From the NCBI GenBank assembly GCA_947644545.1, contig CANRZW010000027.1, positions 1 through 48,867 of the forward strand: 48,867 nt of DNA, written 5' to 3'. Shown one piece after another: positions 34,943-43,783 of the stretch. The notes under the pieces were generated by a model, which was given only the letters and a program-made list of their open reading frames with translations, ran no database searches and was not told the DNA's origin. Numbering within the stretch: the first letter of the stretch is position 1; every line of letters starts with the position of its first letter. The position numbers and the translations under genes are program-made. The stretch comes from an uncultured Lachnospiraceae bacterium. GTDB lineage: Bacteria > Bacillota > Clostridia > Lachnospirales > Lachnospiraceae.

Positions 34943-35824
34943 ATGAAAAAGATCAGGAAAAACTGGAAGGCTTCTCTCGGATTTCTATTGCCGGCGCTGC
35001 TGCTGTATACCGTATTCTTATTCATACCGGTATGCCTTTCCATCGGATACGCCTTTACCGACTGGAACGGATTCGGGACGATGCGTTTTGTAGGATTCGA
35101 CGAGTTTAGGAAATTGTTTCAGGATGAAAATTTTTATATTGCGATCGGCAACAATGTTTCGCTGCTTCTTTCGTCAGTGTTTCTCATCTGTCCGATTGCG
35201 CTGATATTGGCTGTGATCATCAGCAGCGAGATAAAAGGCTACCGGTTTTTCCGATTTGCGCTGTTTTTGCCGCAGGTTCTGTCCACGGTCGTGGTATCGC
35301 TGATATGGTCGTTTGTCTTTAATCCGCAGTTCGGACTTCTGGACGCGATCCTACGGGCGGCAGGATTGGAGCGGTTCATACATCTATGGCTGGCTGACAG
35401 GAATATTGCTTTCCGTTCGGTGCTCGTTGTGAATGCCTGGTACTATACCGGCTACACCATGGTGATACTGTTGTCCGCAGTGAATAACATTCCCAGGGAG
35501 ATTCTCGAAGCGGCCGGTATAGACGGGGCTTCCTGGGGACAGCGGATAACGAAAATAACGCTGCCCCTGATCTGGGAAAATATTAAAGTTGCCGTACTGC
35601 TTGGCATCGCCGGATCCATGAAGGCGTTCGACCTGGTCTATGTATTGACGAAAGGGGGACCCGGCCATTCCACGGAACTGCTTGCGACGTATCTGTATAA
35701 ACAGTCATTCAGTTCTTATAACTATGGATATGGAAGCGCAATTTCATTGGTGATTCTGGTATTGGGTTTGAGCCTTTCGCTGTTAATGCAGAAGGTTATG
35801 AAGAAGGAAGTAATCGAATATTGA
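34943..35824 (+). CDS. Sugar ABC transporter permease (MalF/UgpA type)
   Basis: The 293-residue permease has six hydrophobic segments and the EAA loop EAAGIDGASWGQRITKITLP that contacts the ATPase. ATG 34943, after AAAGGAG, gives the usual N-terminus of a short Lys-rich stretch and then a membrane helix (LGFLLPALLLYTVFLFIPV); the upstream TTG at 34904 is less likely. It forms the membrane channel with the next gene product. Confidence 0.93.
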   Translation: MKKIRKNWKASLGFLLPALLLYTVFLFIPVCLSIGYAFTDWNGFGTMRFVGFDEFRKLFQDENFYIAIGNNVSLLLSSVFLICPIALILAVIISSEIKGYRFFRFALFLPQVLSTVVVSLIWSFVFNPQFGLLDAILRAAGLERFIHLWLADRNIAFRSVLVVNAWYYTGYTMVILLSAVNNIPREILEAAGIDGASWGQRITKITLPLIWENIKVAVLLGIAGSMKAFDLVYVLTKGGPGHSTELLATYLYKQSFSSYNYGYGSAISLVILVLGLSLSLLMQKVMKKEVIEY

Positions 35825-35834
35825 GGAGAACGGA

Positions 35835-36680
35835 ATGAAGAGAAGAACAGCAAAAAGCGGGTGGTATTATGCCGGCAGATGTTCGGCCTGCCTGGTGATG
35901 ATCCTTTGCGCCGTTTCTACGATCTATCCGATCGTATGGCTGGGGATCACCTCGATCAAAAGAAACAGCGAAGTGTACGTGAATCCATGGGCGCTGCCGG
36001 CAGCGCCGCAGTTTGAGAATTTCCTGATCGCATGGACGGATGGAAATATGAGTGTGTTTTTTAGAAACAGTGTATTTCTCGGGGTCGTCTGTACGGGGCT
36101 TTCCCTTCTGATCAGCTGTATGTCGGCCTATGGCATAACAAGATTTGATCTGAAACCAGCAAAATGGATAGAGATCTATTTTTTGTTTGGGATACTGGTT
36201 CCCATCCACAGTGTGCTCATACCGCTCTTTATGATCATGATGAAATGCAGGCTTTTGAATACGATGGTGGCACTGGTGGTGATCTATATAACGTTTATGC
36301 TCCCGACAAGTATTTTTCTTCTGAGCGCCGGCATGAGGAGCATTCCCAACGAGCTGGAAGAGGCGGCAGTGATAGATGGCTGTACGACGGTAAAAATGTT
36401 CTTCCATGTCATTGTGCCGCTGTCGACGCCAACCTTATTTACGGTCGCAACGCTTAATTTCCTTTTTGTCTGGAATGAATACATATTTGCATTGATTTTT
36501 ACCGGAAATAAGAGGCTGAGGACGCTGCCGGTCGGCCTTGCCAGCTTTGCAGGCGTGTATGGCTCGGATTATGCGACTATGGCGGCGGGAGTCATCATTG
36601 CGATCATACCGTCCATCGCCGTATTTACGATACTGCAGGATAAAGTGATCAAAGGAGTTACGGCAGGAGCGATAAAATAG
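35835..36680 (+). CDS. Sugar ABC transporter permease (MalG/UgpE type)
   Basis: The 281-residue second permease has six hydrophobic segments and the EAA loop EAAVIDGCTTVKMFFHVIVP. It begins 10 bp after its partner, behind GAGGAG. The operon order binding protein, permease, permease, then glycyl radical enzyme suggests that the imported compound is the substrate, or a precursor of the substrate, of that enzyme. Confidence 0.93.
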   Translation: MKRRTAKSGWYYAGRCSACLVMILCAVSTIYPIVWLGITSIKRNSEVYVNPWALPAAPQFENFLIAWTDGNMSVFFRNSVFLGVVCTGLSLLISCMSAYGITRFDLKPAKWIEIYFLFGILVPIHSVLIPLFMIMMKCRLLNTMVALVVIYITFMLPTSIFLLSAGMRSIPNELEEAAVIDGCTTVKMFFHVIVPLSTPTLFTVATLNFLFVWNEYIFALIFTGNKRLRTLPVGLASFAGVYGSDYATMAAGVIIAIIPSIAVFTILQDKVIKGVTAGAIK

Positions 36681-36732
36681 CCTGTGCATAGGAGACGTTC
36701 TGAGAGTAGTTGAGGAGAAAAGGAGGCCGTAT

Positions 36733-38928
36733 ATGGAGTGGATTGGACGGACATCCAATGAGGAGCGCATAGAGCGTTTGCGGGATAGCGAATATCATTG
36801 TTTCAGACAGAGCATATATGAAGAAAGAAAGCATATTTATGCGCGTACTTTCAGAGAGTTTGCGCAGAGTCCGCAGGTGATCAAAGCGGCCAGGGCACTT
36901 ATGGCCTTCTTATCCGCAAAGGAGATTGTGGTTAACACAGACGAATTACTGTTGGGACATGCGCAGTTCTGTGATTATGCCGGGTCAAGACCGGCAGATG
37001 TGGAGACGGAGATCAAAGAAGCGATGGAAACGGCTTCGACGGAAGAAAAGAGCATACTCAGGGAGTTCCTGACAGGATTTCAAATCGGGCTGTACGGAAG
37101 GGCTTCCGGCGGACATGTGATCGCAGGCTACGAGTTTGTGCTGGAGAGCGGGCTGGACGGACTCAAAAATGCCGCAGTGGCAGTTATGGAGGATGACGGC
37201 TTAAGCGACGGCAGTCAAAAGCGGATCATGGCGGAAAGCTTTCTTCTGGTGTATGAGGCAGCGTCCTGTTATATAGAACGATATGCACGGGCGGCAGAGA
37301 ATGCCGGCCTGGAAGAACTGGCGGTCGTCTGCCGCAGGATTGCGCATGATGTGCCGGAGAGCTTCACGGAAGCGATACAGCTTCTTTGGTTTGTACATGA
37401 GATCGTAATTATGGAACAGCTCAGCGGATCTTTTTCGATCGGAAGGCTAGACCGGATCCTGTATCCGTATTACCGGAAAGATCTGGCGGAGGGGAGACTG
37501 ACGAAAGAAGAGGCATATGATCTGATCAGGGCGTTATGGATCAAATTTGGCGGTGTGCGAAAGGGGTATCAGAATGTTACGGTGGGCGGATGTGACGAGA
37601 AGGGGACAAGTTGTGTAAACGACCTCACCTATTTTGCGCTTTTTGCCTCCGGCAGTATCAAGATGGATCAGCCGCTCCTCTCGCTGAGATGGACGCAGGA
37701 TATGCCGGCGGATTTAAAAAGACATGCGGTGACGCTGCTTCAGATGGGGATGGGGTTTCCGGCCCTGTTCAACGACCGCGTATGTATCGAGGCGAGACGA
37801 AATAGCGGGATTGACGAGGCGGATGCAAGAAACTACGGCATAGTGGGATGCGTGGAATTGTCAACGCCGGGAAAAGAACGGGCGGATACGGAGGGGCTTA
37901 GGATAAACTGGGCTAAGATCATCGAGCTCATGCTGCATCGTGGCAGATGTGCACAGACCGGAAAGACGATCGGGATCAGTCAGAACCGCCCGCTGCAGGA
38001 GGTGGCGGATTTCACGCAGTTTTACCAATGGTATCTGGCGGAGTTTGATCACTTTTTTAAGCTTGCCATTGACGGGTATCGTATTTTAGACAGAAATTAC
38101 GCCGGTAAATGGCCGTCTCCGTTTTTGTCTTCCACGGTAAAAGCGTGTCTGGAAACCGGGCGTGACATTGCCGGCGGAGGGCCGGTATACCATAACGCTT
38201 CGATCAACGGAACGGGGATGGCTACCGCGGTGGATTCTCTGGAAGCGGTCAGGCGCCTGGTGTTTCGGAATAAAGCGGTATCGTTGGAAACCGTTGCCGC
38301 TGCAGCGGCAGGAAATTATGAAGGTCATGGGATACTGAGGAGACAGTTAAGATCCTGCCCACACTACGGTAATGGAAATCAGGAAACCGATTCACTGATG
38401 GCGGCGCTTGTCACACGTTTCGCAGCGCTTGCCAAAGAAAGCACCAATGCATTCGGAGGACAGTTCTACGCGGGAATGTATACGGTAGAGTGGCACTCCG
38501 TCCTGGGAAGGATGACCGGTGCAACACCGGACGGCAGGAAAGCGGGTACGGCGCTTTCCAATGGGATGTCGCCGAGCCAGGGTGCCGACGTGGAAGGGCC
38601 CACGGCGGTGGCACTCAGCGCGACATGTTTTGATCATTCCTGCCTTGGAAACGGTATGGTTCTGGATCTGAAATTCCACCCGGAATTTCTGGAAAAGGAA
38701 AGACATAAGGAGGCCTTCCTCCATTTCGTGGAGACGTACTTTGCACTGGGCGGCATGGAACTGCAAGTAAACGTTGTGAGCAGCAAGATGCTCAGACAGG
38801 CACAGGCATCTCCGCAGAACTATCGGAATCTGATCGCGCGGGTATCCGGATTTTCCGCTTATTTTGTTGATCTGGATAAAACGCTGCAGGATGAGATCAT
38901 TGCGCGGACAGAATACACGGGCTTTTAG
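36733..38928 (+). CDS. Glycyl radical enzyme (eliminase-like, substrate unknown)
   Basis: The 731-residue protein is a pyruvate formate-lyase superfamily enzyme. It has the thiyl-radical Cys373 in IVGCVELSTPG and the glycyl radical loop RVSGFSAYF with Gly706, 25 residues from the C-terminus. Cys-Val-Glu (373-375) is the arrangement of C-O and C-N eliminating members such as glycerol dehydratase and choline TMA-lyase; pyruvate formate-lyase has two adjacent Cys instead. It is shorter than most dehydratases (about 780-850 residues), mainly at the N-terminus. Its position after a CUT1 transporter points to a carbohydrate-derived substrate. Strictly anaerobic. The activase gene follows at 17 bp. 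Confidence 0.93.
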   Translation: MEWIGRTSNEERIERLRDSEYHCFRQSIYEERKHIYARTFREFAQSPQVIKAARALMAFLSAKEIVVNTDELLLGHAQFCDYAGSRPADVETEIKEAMETASTEEKSILREFLTGFQIGLYGRASGGHVIAGYEFVLESGLDGLKNAAVAVMEDDGLSDGSQKRIMAESFLLVYEAASCYIERYARAAENAGLEELAVVCRRIAHDVPESFTEAIQLLWFVHEIVIMEQLSGSFSIGRLDRILYPYYRKDLAEGRLTKEEAYDLIRALWIKFGGVRKGYQNVTVGGCDEKGTSCVNDLTYFALFASGSIKMDQPLLSLRWTQDMPADLKRHAVTLLQMGMGFPALFNDRVCIEARRNSGIDEADARNYGIVGCVELSTPGKERADTEGLRINWAKIIELMLHRGRCAQTGKTIGISQNRPLQEVADFTQFYQWYLAEFDHFFKLAIDGYRILDRNYAGKWPSPFLSSTVKACLETGRDIAGGGPVYHNASINGTGMATAVDSLEAVRRLVFRNKAVSLETVAAAAAGNYEGHGILRRQLRSCPHYGNGNQETDSLMAALVTRFAALAKESTNAFGGQFYAGMYTVEWHSVLGRMTGATPDGRKAGTALSNGMSPSQGADVEGPTAVALSATCFDHSCLGNGMVLDLKFHPEFLEKERHKEAFLHFVETYFALGGMELQVNVVSSKMLRQAQASPQNYRNLIARVSGFSAYFVDLDKTLQDEIIARTEYTGF

Positions 38929-38945
38929 AAGACAGGAGAGAGAAT

Positions 38946-39740
38946 ATGGAACGAACGCCGACAGCATGTATTTTCAATATTCAGAGATTTTCCTTAGATG
39001 ACGGACCGGGAATACGCACGACGGTGTTTCTGAAAGGCTGTTCCATGCACTGTGTCTGGTGCCACAATCCGGAATCTATTGCCCCCGGCAGACAGCGTAT
39101 GCTCTGTTCAGAAGGTGATGAGACATGTCATGAAGTCAGGGTGGCAGGGGAATATTACAGCATACAGGAAATTTACGAGAAGGTAATGGCTGACGTATCG
39201 TTTTACCGGCAGTCCATGGGCGGCGTGACATTTTCCGGCGGAGAACCGCTTCTTCAGAGGGAGTTTCTCGCGGGTGTGCTTGCCGCCTGTAAAGCGGGAG
39301 GACTGCATACGGCCGTGGATACGGCGGGAAACGTTCCGTGGTTTCATTTTGAGTCGATTCTGGAGCATACGGACTTGTTTCTATATGATCTTAAAATATG
39401 GGACGAGGAAAAGCATGCTCGCTTTACCGGCGCGGGGAATCGTTTGATCCATGAAAATCTGCAGAGACTGTCGGATCTTGGCGCTGCGATTTGGATCCGC
39501 ATACCGGTAATTCCCGGGATAAATGATACGGAGGATGAAATAGGACATCTTGTCGATTTTGCCGGGCATATGCGCGGCGTTGAACAGATCAGCCTTTTGC
39601 GATACCATGCAATGGGAAATAGGAAGAGAAAGGCTCTCGGGCTTTCACCGGATGGGATAGAGGAGACGGTGACGCAGGAGAAAATGCTTTCCTTAAAGAA
39701 ACTGGCAGCGGATCACAGCGCTATCAGGGTAATTCTGTAG
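38946..39740 (+). CDS. Glycyl radical enzyme activating enzyme (radical SAM)
   Basis: The 264-residue protein is a radical SAM activase that abstracts hydrogen from Gly706 of the preceding enzyme. Its 4Fe-4S cluster ligands are Cys32, Cys36 and Cys39 (C-x3-C-x2-C in GCSMHCVWCHNPES), after the family start SLDDGPGIRTTVFLKG. The SGGEPLLQ and GNVPW motifs follow. Between the cluster and SGGEP only two further cysteines remain (54 and 61), not the eight of the double ferredoxin insert usual in activases of dehydratase-type enzymes. It is therefore PFL-activase-like in size. Confidence 0.93.
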   Translation: MERTPTACIFNIQRFSLDDGPGIRTTVFLKGCSMHCVWCHNPESIAPGRQRMLCSEGDETCHEVRVAGEYYSIQEIYEKVMADVSFYRQSMGGVTFSGGEPLLQREFLAGVLAACKAGGLHTAVDTAGNVPWFHFESILEHTDLFLYDLKIWDEEKHARFTGAGNRLIHENLQRLSDLGAAIWIRIPVIPGINDTEDEIGHLVDFAGHMRGVEQISLLRYHAMGNRKRKALGLSPDGIEETVTQEKMLSLKKLAADHSAIRVIL

Positions 39741-39755
39741 AAGAATGCCTGACAG

Positions 39756-41366
39756 TTAAGGATCCTCTTTTTCATGGTACAGATTGCCGGAGAGAAATTG
39801 CTCCCGGTATTGGGAAGGCGTGACGCCGCACAGTTTTTTGAAAATCCTGTTAAAATATTTGGAATCGTGAAACCCGGACTGTTCTGCCGCTTCATAAACC
39901 CGGGTATTTTCTCGGAGCAGTTTCTTTGCGTTATCAATGCGGCATCTGGTCAGGTAGACAGAAAAGTTTTCCCCGGTATATTGTTTGAAGAGCTCGCTGA
40001 AATATCCGGGCGTAAAGCCGATATACTGACCCATCCTGTCCAGAGACAGATCCAGGACATAGTTGTTGTCGATATAGTCTTTGGCCTGCTGCATCAGCTT
40101 GGTGAGCCGCCCGCTCTCCCTTTTGGAAAGACCGGCGGTTATCTCCGAGATTTCCGTGTTCAGCCGCTCGATGATTTCCTCCTGCGAGCTGTAAAGATAG
40201 ATATCGTTGTAAAAGTCTGAAAGAGAATCAAAAAGATCTCCCGATGCGAATTTTTCCACGACAGACTGTTTGATTGCCATGAGCAGTTCCACGGCGAAGG
40301 CTTTGACGGCGTCCGGATTGGCTGTCACGTGCTCCGGAAGGGTGGCGAAGAGTTCAATAATGCCGGAATGAATTTTCTCTTCGCTGCAGCTTTCTATCAG
40401 ATCGATCAGGCATCTTTTTTTCAGAATAAAGGATGCCGCGCTTTTGTTTTCGGTTCCGTTCTTGCAGCATTCTTCTGGAGCCGGGGGCTGTATGGCCTGT
40501 TTGTAGGCGGTGCGGAATCTGGAAATGTCTGCGAATGGTTCGCTCAGTCCCACCACAACATCCACGCCGTAATCTTCCCGCGCTTTCTGTTCGATGATCT
40601 GCCGGAGGATCAAGGAGGAGGAACGACATTTTTCGTAGGACGCTTCCGTGTTTTCCAATGGAGAAAAGTGAAAGAGGAAGGTCTGCTCTTCATCATAGAG
40701 GAACAGGATACTGTCCGGAATTTCCTGGAGCCATTCATGAAAGGTCAGCTTTCGGATCTCGGTGAGCTTGTCCTGTGTAAAAGCAGTGTCAAAACTGCGA
40801 TAACGGATGACGATCAGGGCAGTCCATTTCTCGACAGGAAGCTCCAGATTGAGAAGACGCAGACGCTTGGCGACAGCAGCATTATCATAGTGGTTTCCGG
40901 TAAGCATCGATTGAACAAGCAGATTTTTCATGACCGGTATATTTTCATGCAGCTGCTGTTCGAGACGCATCAGATGATTTGAACGGTCTTTTTCTGCGTC
41001 GATCATACCGATTGCCTTTTGTACCATGTCGATTACGTCGCGGTTGGCGATCGGCTTAAGAATATATCCGATGGCGCCCAGGCTGAGTGCACGCTGCGCA
41101 TAGGCGAAATCGCTGTAGCCGCTGATGATGATGGATTTGGCCCGAAAGTTTTCCAGCTGTATTGCCTGGATGAGATCAAGACCGTCCATCAATGGCATAC
41201 GGATATCCGTGATCAGAATATCCGGGGGATCTTCGTGGATTTTATCAAAAGCAATCTGACCATTGTCGGCAGTGGACACGCTTACGCCAAGCGCATTCCA
41301 GTCGATACTTTCCGTCAGACTCTTTCTGATCAGCATCTCATCATCAACAAGAAGCAGTTTATACAT
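39756..41366 (-). CDS. YesN/AraC-type response regulator
   Basis: The 536-residue regulator has an N-terminal receiver domain (phospho-acceptor Asp54 in ITDIRMPLMDG), a long middle region (about 130-430) and a C-terminal AraC-type double helix-turn-helix (about 435-530, ending FHDSKYFNRIFKKLCGVTPSQYREQF). Such regulators pair with YesM-type kinases and usually activate an adjacent sugar ABC transporter operon. It is convergent with the transporter/glycyl radical operon, leaving 15 bp between stops. Its ATG overlaps the stop of the kinase gene by one base (TAATG). Confidence 0.94.
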   Translation of the reverse strand: MYKLLLVDDEMLIRKSLTESIDWNALGVSVSTADNGQIAFDKIHEDPPDILITDIRMPLMDGLDLIQAIQLENFRAKSIIISGYSDFAYAQRALSLGAIGYILKPIANRDVIDMVQKAIGMIDAEKDRSNHLMRLEQQLHENIPVMKNLLVQSMLTGNHYDNAAVAKRLRLLNLELPVEKWTALIVIRYRSFDTAFTQDKLTEIRKLTFHEWLQEIPDSILFLYDEEQTFLFHFSPLENTEASYEKCRSSSLILRQIIEQKAREDYGVDVVVGLSEPFADISRFRTAYKQAIQPPAPEECCKNGTENKSAASFILKKRCLIDLIESCSEEKIHSGIIELFATLPEHVTANPDAVKAFAVELLMAIKQSVVEKFASGDLFDSLSDFYNDIYLYSSQEEIIERLNTEISEITAGLSKRESGRLTKLMQQAKDYIDNNYVLDLSLDRMGQYIGFTPGYFSELFKQYTGENFSVYLTRCRIDNAKKLLRENTRVYEAAEQSGFHDSKYFNRIFKKLCGVTPSQYREQFLSGNLYHEKEDP

Positions 41367-43168
41367 TATGTTTTCTCCTCCGTCGCCGGCATGGTAATAG
41401 AAACGCTGGTACCATTGCCATAAATACTTTCTATGCTAACGCCGTATTCTGTTCCGAAATAGATCCGGATCCGGTCATTGACATTGTAAATGCCATGTGA
41501 TTTCTGGGGCTTTTCCAGGATATCCGTGTTTGCCAGATTTTTTCTGATCTCATCCAGGCGGGTAAGAGCGATGCCGCCTCCGTTATCCTGTACGCAGAGG
41601 TGGATCACATCATCTTCTACATAGCCGGACAGGATCAACCGGCCGTTGCCGTAATTGCTCTCCAGACCGTGATAAATTGCATTTTCGACAATCGGTTGAA
41701 GTATGAAATTCAATACTTTCAGATGTAGCATTTCGTCAGGGATATCTACGCAGACCGTAAACTCATTCGCGCTTCGTATCTGCTGGATCGTCAGATAATT
41801 GTGAAATTGTTCGATCTCATATTGCAGCGTTACCAATCCTTTCTGCGGAGCGATGCTGTTTCTGAGTATCTGGGAAAGAGAAATAACAATTCTGCTGATA
41901 TCTTCGTTTCCGTTCAATTTGGCGATACTGTTAATGGATTCCAGCGTATTGTATAGAAAATGCGGATTGATCTGTGCACGCAGCGCTTCAAACTGAGCAA
42001 GATTTCTCTTGGATCTTTCTTCCGATACTTCATCGATGAGGACCTGGATCCGGGAGATCATACTGTTAAAATGAACGGCCAGACTGCCTGTTTCATCCAT
42101 GTTTTTCGTATGAATGGCACGTACTGTCAAATCGCCTTCCTCCGCTTTTTGCATGATATCCGTAAGGGCCGTCAGGGGCTTTGTCATGGCAGTGGCGATG
42201 GAGACGACGATTATGGCGGAGAGTGCGATGCACAGGAGGGTAACAAGCAGTATATAACTGCTGGTCTTTCTGATCTCATATTTGATCTGAGACAGGTCGG
42301 CGGTACTTACGATATACCAGTCTGGCATACTGGATGAGATCCAGTTTACGAATTGCTCTTTTCCGTTCACGTGACACGAAAAGGCATTCTCTCCCTGTAT
42401 GATCCGCTGATAATATTCTTCCGCGAGGATGCTTGTTCCCAGCTGGCGGCTGTCTGCGCATGAAATGATCTTTCCTGTGGCGGATATCACGAAAATGTCT
42501 TCGGAAGCTTCCTGTATTTCCTTATAGATATCGGAAATGGTGGATTCCTTGATGCAGACGACAAGCACCCCGATGATATCATGCTTCTGGAAATCTTTGA
42601 TGGCGCGTATGTTGTGGAAGGCGGCTTTTTCGGAAAGCGTTGTATGCAGGCTGCTCTCATAGATGTTTTGCCAGAACTCCTGACCGTCCAATTCGATGGC
42701 TTTGCGATACCAGTCCGTGGAAGTCACGTCATGAATGGAAATACCGCTGATATTTCCGTACATGAAGTTTTGTCCGGTGCTTGCAAAGAGCGCAATGGAA
42801 TTGATGTCGTTACTGGATATGGACATGTTCAGCAGAACGTTATTTACCTCACTGATCCCGGACTCCGGGCGCATGGTCTCACTCTTATAATGCCGGAGCT
42901 GATCCTGAATGGTCTTGTTGGAAAAAACGAGGTTGGAGATCCAGCTTGCATGATTCAGCACACTTTGGATATGATCGTCAATATAGAGCAGAGACTGCCG
43001 CTTCTGGCTGCTGAACTGTTCGGTCAGGAGACGGGTGGATCTTACATAGGCAACCAAGCCGCTTAAGCACTGGGTAAAAATAATGGTGCAGGAGAAGAAG
43101 AGAATCATCTTTTTTTTGATTGTTGCATGGGTGATCCAATTACGGAAAGGATGGCATAATTTTTTCAT
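41366..43168 (-). CDS. YesM-type sensor histidine kinase
   Basis: The 600-residue kinase has a first membrane helix (about 21-43), a large extracellular sensor of the double-Cache kind (about 44-300), a second helix (about 302-325), a HAMP segment (TKPLTALTDIMQKAEEGDLTV), and a His_kinase domain with His403 in QINPHFLYNTLESI. A C-terminal ATPase domain (NAIYHGLE, DNGGGI) follows. It is the first gene of the pair and should sense an extracellular sugar or sugar-binding protein linked to the neighbouring transporter. Confidence 0.94.
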   Translation of the reverse strand: MKKLCHPFRNWITHATIKKKMILFFSCTIIFTQCLSGLVAYVRSTRLLTEQFSSQKRQSLLYIDDHIQSVLNHASWISNLVFSNKTIQDQLRHYKSETMRPESGISEVNNVLLNMSISSNDINSIALFASTGQNFMYGNISGISIHDVTSTDWYRKAIELDGQEFWQNIYESSLHTTLSEKAAFHNIRAIKDFQKHDIIGVLVVCIKESTISDIYKEIQEASEDIFVISATGKIISCADSRQLGTSILAEEYYQRIIQGENAFSCHVNGKEQFVNWISSSMPDWYIVSTADLSQIKYEIRKTSSYILLVTLLCIALSAIIVVSIATAMTKPLTALTDIMQKAEEGDLTVRAIHTKNMDETGSLAVHFNSMISRIQVLIDEVSEERSKRNLAQFEALRAQINPHFLYNTLESINSIAKLNGNEDISRIVISLSQILRNSIAPQKGLVTLQYEIEQFHNYLTIQQIRSANEFTVCVDIPDEMLHLKVLNFILQPIVENAIYHGLESNYGNGRLILSGYVEDDVIHLCVQDNGGGIALTRLDEIRKNLANTDILEKPQKSHGIYNVNDRIRIYFGTEYGVSIESIYGNGTSVSITMPATEEKT

Positions 43169-43328
43169 GGGCAGCCTCTCATCTCAGATTTGTCTGCGGC
43201 CAAAGGTATGTTTACAGACATATGGAAGACAAAACAAGAGTATCATAAAAGAAGAGTCGGGGCTACCGGTTTCTGAAAATGTACCCCCTATTCGCAAATT
43301 GTACACTATCTCTAAGCTTCCGATTCGC

Positions 43329-43498
43329 GGAATCTTAAAATTCCTTAGTTTCAAAGTTATAAAATTTCAGAATACCCAAATTTCAAAAAACTGGAATCTC
43401 GGAAGTTCCAAATTTCAAGATTCTGGAATCTTAGCATTCCCAAATTACAAAATTCTGAAATCTCGGAATTCCCCAATTTTATCATTTCAAAATCTCAG
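43329..43498. repeat. Degenerate 32-bp tandem repeat, 5 units plus a partial sixth
   Basis: Units start at 43329, 43361, 43393, 43425 and 43457, with a 10-bp partial at 43489. The shared pattern opens with GGAATCTCGGAA, has CCAAATTTCAA in the middle and ends AAATTCT. Units are 32 bp, not a multiple of three, so they are not coding. There are no spacers, which excludes a CRISPR. The array fills the gap between the divergent kinase gene and the small ORF before the S8 peptidase. Confidence 0.8.
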
Positions 43499-43608
43499 TA
43501 TATGAAACAAGGCAGGCATAAGCAGGTCGGGCATTTCTTTTATTTTGTCTTAGTATACCCATATTTATCGTGAACAGTCTTATGATCAACCGATACAGGG
43601 GAGCAGAA

Positions 43609-43761
43609 ATGCATAAAATAGCGGTTGAGGGAGGAGATCAGAGCTTTTGGGATCTACTGTGGGAAGGTCCGGGGCAGGGAGGAGTGCATATACTTATCAT
43701 AAGCGACGAAAAAACAGCCGTTTATGGAATGCCCCGCAAGGGATGCCCAAGATTGGTGTAG
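43609..43761 (+). CDS. Small hypothetical protein upstream of the S8 peptidase
   Basis: The 50-residue frame begins at ATG 43609, behind AGGGGAG at good spacing. It includes FWDLLWEGPGQGGVHILIISDE and ends 22 bp before the S8 start. No family is recognised. The acceptable ribosome binding site and tight spacing make it a plausible real gene. Alternatively it is a leader peptide that couples to the peptidase. Confidence 0.4.
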   Translation: MHKIAVEGGDQSFWDLLWEGPGQGGVHILIISDEKTAVYGMPRKGCPRLV

Positions 43762-43783
43762 AAACGGGAGAAAGGGATACTAT

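Noticed and set aside
43329..43498. CRISPR array
   Set aside because: Units are contiguous and diverged, without unique spacers, and no cas genes are present.
43083..43505. 140-residue plus-strand open frame covering the 32-bp repeats
   Set aside because: It begins antisense within the kinase gene, and the 32-bp unit is not a multiple of three, so the repeated part would not keep a constant peptide. No ribosome binding site.
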